This document shows positions 1 through 8,887 of a stretch of 64,000 nucleotides of DNA, in pieces. A program made the position numbers and the translations under genes. Origin of the DNA: Pseudomonadales bacterium (GTDB lineage: Bacteria; Pseudomonadota; Gammaproteobacteria; Pseudomonadales; Azotimanducaceae); the NCBI GenBank assembly GCA_028285415.1, contig JANQPF010000001.1, positions 62,001 to 126,000 on the forward strand, in the 5' to 3' direction. The notes under the pieces were generated by a model. The model made no database searches. It worked only from the letters and a program-made list of their open reading frames with translations, and was not told where the DNA came from. The stretch's first letter is position 1. The number at the start of each line of letters is the position of its first letter.

Positions 1-337
1 CGGTGTCGCAGTTGTCCTCACGAATCTTCGCAACCTGAGCCTGGCGATCGGTTTCGGCGGTCTGCAGCTCGGTCAGCATCTCCTGTTGACGCTCGCTCAG
101 TTCGGGCTGGCTCTGGGTGGCACCAGGAATACCCGGTGCTGCCGTTTCAACCGGACGCGTTTCGGTACGCGGCACGTTGCTGCGGCTGACGAGTTCAGCG
201 TCTACGCCTCTGGGCTTGCGCTCGGAGTAGTTCACCACGCCTTCGGCATCCACCCAGCGGTACGTGTCTGCAAGCGCAGGGGTGGCCAGAGTAGAGGCGA
301 GGGCAATGAGGATCGTTCTGATGGCTGGTTTGGTCAT
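1..337 (-). CDS. DUF4124 domain protein, 3' end outside window
   Basis: Reading down from an ATG at 337-335 gives 112 codons that run off the window edge, so the C-terminus is missing. Residues 1-23 look like a Sec signal peptide (MTKPAIRTI then a hydrophobic run ending PALA). The mature start, DTYRWVDAEGVVNYSERKP, is the typical DUF4124 signature seen in many small gammaproteobacterial envelope proteins. A Gln/Glu-rich, probably coiled-coil stretch follows around residues 78-105. The molecular function of the family is not established. It is divergent from ilvB, so the 350-base gap between them holds both promoters. Confidence 0.8.
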   Translation of the reverse strand, partial: MTKPAIRTILIALASTLATPALADTYRWVDAEGVVNYSERKPRGVDAELVSRSNVPRTETRPVETAAPGIPGATQSQPELSERQQEMLTELQTAETDRQAQVAKIREDNCDT

Positions 338-687
338 CCCGGACTCGAACTGTTGTTTCGCATCGCTTTTCAGGATACCACACGTGCGACCGCGACGATT
401 CGCAGGCCAAGCAAAATGGTACTTGTCTCTCAGTTTCATTGACATACCGGCCCGATATCTCAAGAATACCCCGCTCGATTTCCGCTGTGACGCGACAAAC
501 GTCAGGAAATCAATAAGTTATCTGTCTTTCACATGCTCGCAGGGATGGTGCTACGGCGCGCCGGGAGGTCAATCGACCGGCACCGCGGCTGGCGGGGCAT
601 CGCGTTGCGTTGACGACGCCGAAGCGATGGCATCGCTGCGACAGCACAGGGACATTCAAATCGGTTTTGCAGTAAAGGGGACCCACA
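338..687. other. Intergenic region between the DUF4124 gene and ilvB
   Basis: No convincing gene in these 350 bases. It holds a good sigma70 -35 box at 439-444 (listed separately) and leaves a leader of roughly 215 nt before ilvB. A short frame at 545-613 with a few Val, Leu and Ile codons was considered as an attenuator peptide and rejected. A perfect inverted repeat lies at about 622-636 (AGCGATG, G, CATCGCT), but no T-run follows, so it is not a terminator. Confidence 0.6.
439..467 (+). promoter_or_regulatory. Putative sigma70 promoter of ilvBHC
   Basis: A perfect TTGACA -35 at 439-444 is followed after 17 bases by AAGAAT at 462-467, which matches four of six -10 positions. It points at ilvB with a leader of about 215 nt. 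Seen in sequence; activity is inferred. Confidence 0.45.
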
Positions 688-2457
688 ATGGCAGAAATGC
701 TGTCTGGTGGTGACATGTTGATCCGCGCGCTCCAGGACGAAGGCGTCGAGTACGTCTTCGGTTACCCCGGAGGTGCTGCCCTGCATATCTATGACGCGGT
801 GTTCCGTCAGCAGAAGGTGGAGCACATTCTGGTGCGTCACGAGCAGGCTGCGACCCACATGGCGGACGGCTATGCGCGCGCCACCGGCAGACCGGGCGTG
901 GTCCTCGTGACCTCCGGCCCGGGTGCAACCAATGCCATTACGGGCATTGCCACCGCCTATATGGACAGCATTCCCATGGTCGTGATTTCCGGCCAGGTGG
1001 AGCAACAGCTGATCGGCACGGACGCGTTCCAGGAAACGGACATGGTGGGTGTTTCGCGACCGGTTGTGAAACACAGCTTCATGGTCAAGGAAGCGGCTGA
1101 GATCCCCGCAGTGGTGAAAAAGGCGTTTCACATTGCCACCACCGGCCGGCCGGGGCCGGTGGTCATCGACGTGCCGAAGGATACGACGGCGCCAACCGTC
1201 TTTGCGGAGTACAACTATCCGAAGAGCGTGAAAATGCGTTCTTACAATCCGGCAACCCGCGGTAACGGGCGCCAGATCCGCAAAGCGCTGGCGGCGCTGA
1301 AGAGTGCACAACGGCCAATTTTCTACGTCGGCGGGGGTGTCGTCACCGGTGACGGCAGCGAGCCGCTCAGGCGTCTGGTCGACGCGCTCGGCTACCCGGT
1401 CACCAATACGCTCATGGGTCTTGGCGCCTATCCGGGAGCGGATCAAAAATGTCTCGGCATGCTCGGCATGCACGGCACCTACCAGGCCAACATGGCCATG
1501 CACGAAGCGGATCTGATCTTTGCGGTCGGCGCGCGCTTTGACGACCGCGTCACCAACAACCCGGCCAAGTTCGCGCCTCAGGCGACCGTGATCCATATCG
1601 ACGTGGACCCGGCATCCATCTCGAAAATTGTCGCGGCGGATATCCCGATCGTCGGGAATGCGCGCCTGGTGCTCGAGGAGATGGCTGAGCAGCTGAAGAA
1701 AGATCTCGACGCGGAGAGTGAAGACGACAAAACCCAGCGCGCGGGCCGTCTCGAAAAATGGTGGGCGCAGATCGAGGAATGGCGCACGGAGCACGGGTTG
1801 AATCACAATCTCGCGCCGGACCCCGACAAACCCATCCTGCCGCAGCTGGCCGTGCAGATGCTTTACAAGGCGACGGACGGAGACGCGTACGTGACGTCCG
1901 ACGTCGGCCAGCATCAGATGTTCGCTGCGCAGTACTATCACTTTCCGGAACCGCGCCGCTGGATCAATTCCGGCGGGCTCGGCACCATGGGCTTCGGTCT
2001 CCCTTCCGCGATGGGCGTGCAGATGGCGTTTCCAGATGCCACCGTCGCCTGCGTGACGGGCGAGGGCAGCTTCATGATGAATATGCAGGAGCTTTCGACC
2101 TGCCTGCAGTACGGCCTGCCGATCAAGATCATCAACCTCAACAATCAGGCGCTCGGCATGGTCAAGCAGTGGCAGGACATGCAGTACGGCGGCCGGCACT
2201 CGCAGAGCACCTATAGCGATTCGCTGCCGGATTTCAAAACGCTCGTCGAAGCGTTCGGTCACGTCGGTATCAAAGTGTCGTCGGCTGGAGAACTCGAAGC
2301 GGCGTTTGCGACCGCCTTTTCGGCCGAACTCAAGAATCGCCTCGTGTTTGTCGACGTCTGGGTTGATCCCCACGAGCACGTCTATCCGATGGCCATCAAG
2401 GGTGGTTCCATGCGCGATATGGTGCTCAGCAAAACCACTACCGCGGGAGATGCCTGA
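688..2457 (+). CDS. ilvB: Acetolactate synthase, large (catalytic) subunit
   Basis: Thiamine-diphosphate enzyme that condenses two pyruvates, or pyruvate with 2-oxobutyrate, in the first common step of valine, leucine and isoleucine synthesis. The 589-residue length is normal. The N-terminal PYR domain carries FGYPGGA and the catalytic Glu (E52 in [15 protein letters not shown]). The C-terminal PP domain has the ThDP/Mg motif as GEGS followed about 25 residues later by NLNN. The start has a good ribosome site (AAAGGGG) and its stop overlaps the ilvH start (TGATG). It heads the ilvBHC cluster and is closest in character to the E. coli IlvI type rather than IlvG or IlvB. The symbol ilvB is used in the generic sense. 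Confidence 0.96.
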   Translation: MAEMLSGGDMLIRALQDEGVEYVFGYPGGAALHIYDAVFRQQKVEHILVRHEQAATHMADGYARATGRPGVVLVTSGPGATNAITGIATAYMDSIPMVVISGQVEQQLIGTDAFQETDMVGVSRPVVKHSFMVKEAAEIPAVVKKAFHIATTGRPGPVVIDVPKDTTAPTVFAEYNYPKSVKMRSYNPATRGNGRQIRKALAALKSAQRPIFYVGGGVVTGDGSEPLRRLVDALGYPVTNTLMGLGAYPGADQKCLGMLGMHGTYQANMAMHEADLIFAVGARFDDRVTNNPAKFAPQATVIHIDVDPASISKIVAADIPIVGNARLVLEEMAEQLKKDLDAESEDDKTQRAGRLEKWWAQIEEWRTEHGLNHNLAPDPDKPILPQLAVQMLYKATDGDAYVTSDVGQHQMFAAQYYHFPEPRRWINSGGLGTMGFGLPSAMGVQMAFPDATVACVTGEGSFMMNMQELSTCLQYGLPIKIINLNNQALGMVKQWQDMQYGGRHSQSTYSDSLPDFKTLVEAFGHVGIKVSSAGELEAAFATAFSAELKNRLVFVDVWVDPHEHVYPMAIKGGSMRDMVLSKTTTAGDA

Positions 2458-2948
2458 TGCGACGGATTCTGGCGATTCTGCTCGAAAACGAAGCCGGCGC
2501 GCTCTCGCGGGTGGTCGGCCTTTTTGCACAGCGCAATTACAACATCGAATCGCTGACGGTAGCGCCCACCGAAGATCTGACGCTGTCCCGCCTGACAATC
2601 ACCACGGTCGGCGACGAGCGCACCATTGAGCAGATTACCAAGCAGTTGCACAAGCTGGTGGAAGTGGTGAAGGTCATGGATCTGTGCGAGGCGGATCATA
2701 TCGAGCGGGAGCTCATGCTCATCAAAGTCAGGGCTGCGGGCGATGCGCGTCAGGAAGTGAAGCGCACGGCTGATATCTTCCGCGGACAGATTGTCGACGT
2801 GACTGCGGAAACCTACACGGTGCAGCTCGTTGGTCCGAGCGACAAGCTCGATGCTTTTCTGCGGGCAATCGGCGACGCGTCGATTCTCGAAGTGGTCCGA
2901 TCCGGGGTTTCCGGCGTGGGTCGGGGCGAACGCGTGCTGTCGGTCTGA
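2457..2948 (+). CDS. ilvH: Acetolactate synthase, small (regulatory) subunit
   Basis: Small subunit of 163 residues that stimulates the catalytic subunit and confers valine feedback inhibition in this family. Residues 4-78 form an ACT domain (ILAILLENEAGALSRVVGLF, then RNYNIESLTV); the rest is the typical C-terminal ACT-like domain. The ATG overlaps the ilvB stop by one base, which implies translational coupling and matched subunit amounts. The following ilvC start is 52 bases downstream, so the three genes probably form one operon. Also called ilvN. Confidence 0.96.
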   Translation: MRRILAILLENEAGALSRVVGLFAQRNYNIESLTVAPTEDLTLSRLTITTVGDERTIEQITKQLHKLVEVVKVMDLCEADHIERELMLIKVRAAGDARQEVKRTADIFRGQIVDVTAETYTVQLVGPSDKLDAFLRAIGDASILEVVRSGVSGVGRGERVLSV

Positions 2949-2979
2949 CAGCTTCTTTTTTCAACGACGGGCTCGATAG

Positions 2980-4020
<1,041 letters not shown>

Positions 4021-4076
4021 TGCCATCCGCTTGCGGTACAATGGTGGCTCGCGTTTAGCTCAGATTGGGGTGGCTC

Positions 4077-5036
4077 ATGAGTGACCCGGAAGACAAAAAG
4101 TTGCGCGCGGTGCCGCCGCTGGATGCCGAAGCCGAGAGGCTAGCTAAAGGCGAAGGGTTGGAAAAAGCCGAAAGGCTGGCCAACGACGAAGGGCTGGATA
4201 AAGCCGAAGCGCTGGCAGAAGCCGAAGCGCTGGCAGAAGCCGAAGCGCTGGCAGAAGGCGACGCTCTCGAGGACGAACCCGAAGCACTCGTGGATGACGC
4301 AGCGCCGCTCACGCGGCGTGCGCGGTTCCGCCGTCGAGGCATTTATCTCCTGCCGAATCTGATTACCAGCGGCGCGCTCTTTGCGGGCTTCTACGCCATC
4401 GTCGCGGGCATGAACGGTGACTTTGTCGCGGCCGCGCTGGCCGTGTTCGTCGCGTTTGCGCTCGACACGGCTGATGGGCGCGTGGCGCGTCTGACCAACA
4501 CGGAAAGCGCGTTCGGTGCTGAATACGACAGCCTCTCGGATATGGTGGCGTTTGGCGTTGCGCCGGCTCTGGTGGCGTTTTCCTGGGGGCTCTCGAGCCT
4601 CGGTCAGGCGGGCTGGGTGGTGACCTTCATCTACATGGCCTGCGCGGCTCTGCGCCTTGCCCGTTTCAACACCAAGGGTGACAACGCCTCGTTCACGGGA
4701 TTGGCCAGCCCGTCGGCTGCCGCCATTCTCGCCTGCTGTGTGTGGGTCTGGGAATCTTACGAAGGCGGCACGCCAAGCAGTTTCGCCGCTGCCGGAATGG
4801 GTGTCATCACGCTTGTGACCGGTCTCCTGATGGTCTCGAATTTCCGCTACTACTCGCCCAAGTCGATCAATTTCAAGGACCGGGTGCCATTCATGACCCT
4901 GGTGCTGATTGTGCTCGGGTCCAGCCTGCTGTTGATGGATCCTCCGACGGTGCTGCTGATTCTCTTTACCGGCTACGCGCTTTCGGGACCGGTGCAGTTC
5001 GTCTGGCGCAGACTGCGCCAGAAGCGCAGCGCCTAG
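4077..5036 (+). CDS. pssA: CDP-diacylglycerol--serine O-phosphatidyltransferase with N-terminal repeat extension
   Basis: Makes phosphatidylserine, the precursor of phosphatidylethanolamine, from CDP-diacylglycerol and serine in the inner membrane. The CDP-alcohol phosphatidyltransferase motif is complete: DGRVAR, then G eight residues on, then two spaced Asp (FGAEYDSLSD). About seven hydrophobic segments follow the motif region. I chose ATG 4077 over 4065 because GGGGTGG then sits correctly as ribosome site. Unusual: about 75 charged, Ala/Glu/Leu-rich residues precede the enzyme. They are built of short repeats (AEALAE type), encoded partly by near-identical 18-base tandem copies. This tail is presumably cytoplasmic and coiled-coil or helical. 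Confidence 0.93.
   Translation: MSDPEDKKLRAVPPLDAEAERLAKGEGLEKAERLANDEGLDKAEALAEAEALAEAEALAEGDALEDEPEALVDDAAPLTRRARFRRRGIYLLPNLITSGALFAGFYAIVAGMNGDFVAAALAVFVAFALDTADGRVARLTNTESAFGAEYDSLSDMVAFGVAPALVAFSWGLSSLGQAGWVVTFIYMACAALRLARFNTKGDNASFTGLASPSAAAILACCVWVWESYEGGTPSSFAAAGMGVITLVTGLLMVSNFRYYSPKSINFKDRVPFMTLVLIVLGSSLLLMDPPTVLLILFTGYALSGPVQFVWRRLRQKRSA
4205..4260 (+). repeat. 18-base tandem repeat inside pssA
   Basis: Three almost perfect copies of GAAGCGCTGGCAGAAGCC lie head to tail and encode EALAEA repeats. Degenerate versions continue upstream to about 4130 (AERLAK, EGLEKAE, LDKAE). Such in-frame repeats can change copy number by slippage without breaking the gene. Confidence 0.85.
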
Positions 5037-5119
5037 ACGACCGGCGGAATTTGCGGGTGCTCCGGGGAACCTATGAGCGCTCAGGCCCTCCAACAGACAG
5101 TTGAACGAGGAAAGCGTGT

Positions 5120-6040
5120 ATGTTGATCAAACAACCCCCGGATATTCCCGGTTCTGAAATAACGTCCGAGCAGGCGTTTCTGAACCGGCGCCAGTTCATG
5201 AAACAGGGAGCAATCCTGGGCGCAGGTGTGGGGATTGGCGGCACGGCTCAGGCCGGGCTGCAGGCAGATGACGAGGTGACGCCGGAAGCCATTGTCACGA
5301 GCTACAACAACTTCTACGAGTTCGGCACAGACAAGAGCGACCCCGCCAAGTATGCCCACGAAATGACCATCGATCCCTGGACCGTGGAAGTGTCGGGCAA
5401 AGCGAAGAAAACCGGCAAGTTTGCCTTCGAGGACATCATCAAGGGTCTGGACGTCGAGGAGCGGATTTATCGTTTTCGCTGCGTGGAAGCCTGGTCCATG
5501 GTGGTGCCCTGGAACGGCATCCCGCTGAAGAAGATTCTCGAGCAGTTTGAGCCGTCCGGGGACGCCAAGTTCGTCGAATTCAGAACGCTGGTCAGACCCG
5601 CCGAGATGCGCGGTCAGCGCGGACTTTTCTCCAGCATCGACTGGCCGTACCTCGAAGGCCTGCGCATGGACGAGGCCTATCACCCGCTGACCCTCATGGT
5701 GACCGGCGTTTTCGGCAAGGATCTACCCAACCAGAACGGCGCCCCGTGGCGACTGATGGTGCCATGGAAGTATGGTTTCAAATCCGTGAAGTCGATTGTC
5801 AGCATTCGTTTCACCGACCGCCAGCCGCGCAATACCTGGCAGGCGCTCCAGCCGAGCGAGTACGGGTTCTATGCAAACGTGAACCCTGAGGTAAGCCATC
5901 CGCGCTGGAGCCAGGCAAGAGAACGCCGACTGCCGAGCAGCCTCTTTGCGCCGAACTGGCGGCCGACCCTGCCGTTCAACGGCTACGCCGACGAGGTCGC
6001 CGACCTCTATGCCGGCATGGATCTTTCGAAGTTCTATTGA
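5120..6040 (+). CDS. msrP: Periplasmic methionine sulfoxide reductase, molybdopterin catalytic subunit
   Basis: Reduces methionine sulfoxide in periplasmic proteins, with electrons delivered by the membrane haem protein MsrQ. The 306-residue product starts with a Tat signal: the twin-arginine motif RRQFMK at about residues 23-28, followed by a hydrophobic stretch ending in AQA. The mature part is a sulfite-oxidase-fold protein. The Cys of RCVEAWSMVVPWNG is the expected molybdenum ligand. Its stop overlaps the msrQ start, as usual for this pair. Formerly yedY. The nearby moaB (14958) makes part of the cofactor it needs, though it is not in the same operon. Confidence 0.95.
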   Translation: MLIKQPPDIPGSEITSEQAFLNRRQFMKQGAILGAGVGIGGTAQAGLQADDEVTPEAIVTSYNNFYEFGTDKSDPAKYAHEMTIDPWTVEVSGKAKKTGKFAFEDIIKGLDVEERIYRFRCVEAWSMVVPWNGIPLKKILEQFEPSGDAKFVEFRTLVRPAEMRGQRGLFSSIDWPYLEGLRMDEAYHPLTLMVTGVFGKDLPNQNGAPWRLMVPWKYGFKSVKSIVSIRFTDRQPRNTWQALQPSEYGFYANVNPEVSHPRWSQARERRLPSSLFAPNWRPTLPFNGYADEVADLYAGMDLSKFY

Positions 6041-6669
6041 GCGGGATTACCCGATTCAAAGCTTGTCTGGTCGTTGCCCTCGGCGCGCCGCTGGCTTGGT
6101 TGGCCTGGCGCATCAGCCTCGAAGCGCAGGCGCCGGGCTCGGGGCTCGGGGCAGACCCCGCGGAAGCGGTGGTGCACTTCCTGGGCGAGTGGTCGCTCAT
6201 CGTGCTGCTGGCGGCTTTTGCCGTCACGCCCCTGCGGCGGCTCACAGGCAGCCAACTCCTGGGACGCAGTCGCAGGCTCGTGGGTCTCTTTGCATTTGCC
6301 TACGTCTGCCTGCACATCCTGAGCTACACCGCCTTTTATCTCGAGTTCTCGCTTGCGGCGCTGTTCGAGGATTTCATCGAGCGCCCCTACATCACCGCAG
6401 GCATGGCAGCGTTCGCATTTCTGTTTGTGATGGCCTTGACGTCAACCCGGGGCTGGCAGCGGCGGCTGCGCCAGCGCTGGCGCACGCTGCATCGTGGGAT
6501 TTACCTGGCTCTGCCCCTGGCGCTCGTCCACCTGTGGTGGCTGACCCGGGACGGGTTCGGCGAGCTGCTCGTGTTCACGGCCGTGTTCCTGGTGCTGGCG
6601 GCTGAACGTCTGTATCGCTGGCGCGCCGGGCTCAGCCGCGCGCGCGCCGCGCAGCCACCGCTGAGCTGA
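6037..6669 (+). CDS. msrQ: MsrQ, haem-binding membrane subunit of the MsrPQ system
   Basis: Inner-membrane b-type haem protein that passes electrons from the respiratory chain to MsrP. The 210 residues contain about six hydrophobic segments of the ferric-reductase-like fold, with likely haem histidines in YVCLHILSY, in LHRGIYLAL and in LVHLWW. The start is TTG at 6037, overlapping the msrP TGA, which implies translational coupling; no better start is available without losing the first membrane segment. The 3' end overlaps the convergent DAHP synthase gene by 38 bases. Formerly yedZ. Confidence 0.92.
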   Translation: MSGITRFKACLVVALGAPLAWLAWRISLEAQAPGSGLGADPAEAVVHFLGEWSLIVLLAAFAVTPLRRLTGSQLLGRSRRLVGLFAFAYVCLHILSYTAFYLEFSLAALFEDFIERPYITAGMAAFAFLFVMALTSTRGWQRRLRQRWRTLHRGIYLALPLALVHLWWLTRDGFGELLVFTAVFLVLAAERLYRWRAGLSRARAAQPPLS

Positions 6670-7696
6670 GGGATTCCAGGACCGTCTCGGTATCGGCCCA
6701 GTTGATGCAGGCATCCGTAATGGACTGCCCGTAGGCGAGGTTGTCAGCGCCGACGGATATGTCCTGGCGGCCTTCTTCGAGGTTACTTTCCACCATGACG
6801 CCCATGATCTGACGGTCGCCGTCGCTCAGTTGATGACAAATGGATTCACACACGAGCAGCTGCTTCTTGTGATCCTTTGAGCTGTTCGCATGGCTCATGT
6901 CGACCATGATGCCCGCCTCGACGCCGCCGGCGTCGAGCTTCTCCTGAGTGTCCGCAATGCTGACTTTGTCGAAGTTCGTGCCGTTGGTCCCGCCGCGCAG
7001 GATGACGTGGCAGTCGGGGTTTCCGGAGGTCTGGAAAATGGCGGAGTGACCCTGCTTCGTGACCGAGAGGAAAATGTGTGAATGGGACGAGGAGCGGATC
7101 GCGTCAACCGCAATCTGTACGGCGCCGTCCGTACTGTTCTTGAACCCGATCGGACACGAGAGCCCGGATGCAAGCTGCCTGTGGATCTGGCTTTCCGTCG
7201 TGCGTGCGCCGATTGCACCCCAGCTGACGAGATCACCGACGTACTGCGGAGAAATGGGATCGAGGTATTCCGTGCCGGCCGTAATGCCGAGGGCGGTGAT
7301 GTCGAGCAGCAGCTTGCGTGCGACCTTGAGGCCTTCGTTGATGTCGTAGGAATTGTTCAGATGCGGGTCATTGATCAACCCTTTCCACCCGACAATCGTG
7401 CGCGGCTTTTCGAAATACACCCGCATGACGACCATCAGGTTGTCCTGGTACTGCCGTGCGCGTTCGGTCAGACGCCCGGCGTACTCGAGCGCAGCCTCGG
7501 GATCGTGAATGGAACACGGGCCGATGACCACAAGCAGGCGGTCGTCCCGTTTGTGCACGATGTCCGCCACGGCCTGGCGTGCGCTGAATACCAGCGCGGA
7601 AGCCTCTGCCGAGATGGGCAGCGTGCTCATCAAGTCTTCCGGCGCAATCACTTCTTCCATGCCGGTAATACGTATGTCGTCGGTTGCATACTTCAT
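6632..7696 (-). CDS. aroG: 3-deoxy-7-phosphoheptulonate (DAHP) synthase, class I
   Basis: First step of the shikimate pathway: condenses phosphoenolpyruvate with erythrose 4-phosphate. The 354-residue length and motifs fit the E. coli AroF/G/H family: VVIGPCSIHDP near residue 60, KPRTIVGWKGLINDP for substrate binding, GFKNSTDG, and the metal ligands in MVDMSHANS. I cannot tell from sequence which aromatic amino acid inhibits it, so the symbol stands for the family. It is divergent from the holD-like gene with only 43 bases between start codons, and its 3' end overlaps msrQ. Confidence 0.93.
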   Translation of the reverse strand: MKYATDDIRITGMEEVIAPEDLMSTLPISAEASALVFSARQAVADIVHKRDDRLLVVIGPCSIHDPEAALEYAGRLTERARQYQDNLMVVMRVYFEKPRTIVGWKGLINDPHLNNSYDINEGLKVARKLLLDITALGITAGTEYLDPISPQYVGDLVSWGAIGARTTESQIHRQLASGLSCPIGFKNSTDGAVQIAVDAIRSSSHSHIFLSVTKQGHSAIFQTSGNPDCHVILRGGTNGTNFDKVSIADTQEKLDAGGVEAGIMVDMSHANSSKDHKKQLLVCESICHQLSDGDRQIMGVMVESNLEEGRQDISVGADNLAYGQSITDACINWADTETVLESLSSAVAARRARG

Positions 7697-7720
7697 TGAG
7701 CAAGCGTCTCGAAAATAAAA

Positions 7721-7740
7721 TGAGGTAGAATTTTACCTCA
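7721..7740. promoter_or_regulatory. 20-base palindrome between aroG and the holD-like gene
   Basis: TGAGGTA and TACCTCA form perfect 7-base arms around a 6-base A/T centre. The left arm contains the likely ribosome site (GAGGT) of the downstream gene and the right arm ends on the A of its ATG, so as RNA it could hide the ribosome site. As DNA it could be an operator for the divergent pair. The role is inferred. Confidence 0.45.
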
Positions 7741-8372
7741 TGGCGGACTTCGAAAAAGTGCCTCTGACGAAGGCTGAAACCCTGGCAATGATGGGCATTC
7801 CCGTCTGGTATGAACGCCGCGCGTCCGGTGCTGTCAGCCGAGGCTTGGACCAGGCCGGCCCTGGCGTTCGTGCTGACCCGCCGGGAGGAGCAGATACTCC
7901 CGCGGACGTTGCGCCAGCCGCCGCCGCAACACCCCCGCCATCGACCGCAGAGGCGGCGCCACCCGCGGCCAGCGCGGAAATCATTGAATTCACGTGGGTC
8001 AAAGGCGCCAGCGGCCTCGTGGTGCACACGCTCTCGGGCGACGCCGCCACGTTGACGCTATTGAAAGACGTTGTGCGTTTTGGTGACTGGACCCTGAAGG
8101 CGGAGCTCGGCAGCGGCGGTGACCGGGGAGATTTTCGCTGGCCGCAGCTGGTCGATACTTCCGGCTCACCGCTCCGTGCGCTGCGCGCGTTCTTCGCCAA
8201 ACACCACGACTCGGAGGCGTGGGTGGGTATCACCGCGGAAGCGTTGCCGCAGCTTGCTCCCTGGCTGGGCGAGCTCGAGATCCGCGTGATTGAGTTACCC
8301 GCTCTCGATCGCAACATTGGCGACGCGGCCACCAAAAAAGAGATATGGCAGCGGCTGATCAGCCTCGCGTGA
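7740..8372 (+). CDS. holD: Probable DNA polymerase III psi subunit (HolD-like)
   Basis: The 210-residue product is not obvious by itself. Two things support HolD: it sits directly upstream of rimI and prfC, as holD does in E. coli, and its N-terminus (LAMMGIPVWYERR) resembles the chi-contacting start of HolD (LQQLGITQWSLRR in E. coli). The end, EIWQRLISLA, also resembles the family's C-terminal helix. It is longer than E. coli HolD (137 residues) owing to a Pro/Ala-rich stretch at about residues 40-80. Psi would bridge the clamp loader to chi (HolC, 39606) and SSB. It overlaps rimI by 28 bases. If not HolD, it is a hypothetical rimI-associated protein. Confidence 0.55.
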   Translation: MADFEKVPLTKAETLAMMGIPVWYERRASGAVSRGLDQAGPGVRADPPGGADTPADVAPAAAATPPPSTAEAAPPAASAEIIEFTWVKGASGLVVHTLSGDAATLTLLKDVVRFGDWTLKAELGSGGDRGDFRWPQLVDTSGSPLRALRAFFAKHHDSEAWVGITAEALPQLAPWLGELEIRVIELPALDRNIGDAATKKEIWQRLISLA

Positions 8373-8821
8373 CGTTTCGCGAGATGACCCTTGCGGATCT
8401 CGATGCCGTGCTGGAAATCGAGTCCCGTGCGTATGCGTACCCGTGGTCCCGCGGGATATTCTCGGACTGCCTGCGCGGCGGGCACGACTGCCGGGTGATG
8501 AGCGCGGACGGTGAGGTGCTCGGCCATGCGGTGCTGAGTGCCGCCGCCGGTGAGGCGCATCTTCTGAACGTCTGCGTGCGACGCGACCGGCAGGGCCATG
8601 GATTCGGCCGGCTGTTCGTGCATCATCTGACAGAACGCGCGCGCCTGCTTGGCGCCCAGGTGCTGTTCCTGGAGGTGCGGCCGTCCAACCACGTTGCCCT
8701 GGCGTTGTACGAATCCCTTGGCTTCTCTCAGATTGGCACCCGCCGAGACTACTATCCCGCCGAAGCCGGCCGCGAGGACGCGTACGTGCTTGCGTTGACG
8801 CTGGCGACGCCGGTCGGCTGA
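8345..8821 (+). CDS. rimI: Ribosomal protein S18 alanine N-acetyltransferase
   Basis: GNAT-family acetyltransferase of 158 residues that acetylates the N-terminal alanine of ribosomal protein S18. The acetyl-CoA loop is visible as VRRDRQGHGFGRLF (consensus R/Q-x-x-G-x-G/A) at about residues 78-91, and the family-typical FLEVRPSNHVALALYESLGF follows. ATG 8345 lies within the 3' end of the holD-like gene. A later start near RVTFREMT would shorten it by seven residues. The order holD-rimI matches E. coli; yjjG, next in E. coli, is absent. Confidence 0.93.
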   Translation: MAAADQPRVTFREMTLADLDAVLEIESRAYAYPWSRGIFSDCLRGGHDCRVMSADGEVLGHAVLSAAAGEAHLLNVCVRRDRQGHGFGRLFVHHLTERARLLGAQVLFLEVRPSNHVALALYESLGFSQIGTRRDYYPAEAGREDAYVLALTLATPVG

Positions 8822-8829
8822 GTCTGCAC

Positions 8830-8857
8830 TTGCCGACGGCCGGCGCATCACTATACT
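8830..8857 (+). promoter_or_regulatory. Putative sigma70 promoter of prfC
   Basis: TTGCCG at 8830-8835, a 16-base spacer and TATACT at 8852-8857, about 30 bases ahead of the prfC start. This separates prfC from the holD-rimI unit. Seen in sequence; activity inferred. Confidence 0.6.
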
Positions 8858-8887
8858 GCGCCCTGCTTTTGCCTCGATCACGGACCC

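Noticed and set aside
545-613. Possible ilv attenuator leader peptide (22 codons, starts MVLRRAG)
   Set aside because: Val/Leu/Ile content is modest and not clustered, Arg dominates, and no terminator hairpin with T-run follows before ilvB.
2040-2075. GEGS instead of GDGS in the ThDP motif of IlvB as a missing key residue
   Set aside because: As I recall, Pseudomonas-type IlvI proteins also have Glu here, and the rest of the motif is intact, so it is probably a lineage trait.
529-2598. 689-codon open frame antisense to ilvB
   Set aside because: A GC-rich shadow of ilvB: Arg/His-rich composition, no family match, no ribosome site. The same applies to long antisense frames at 9014-10525, 19788-21551, 31026-32399, 32475-33686 and 37875-39143.
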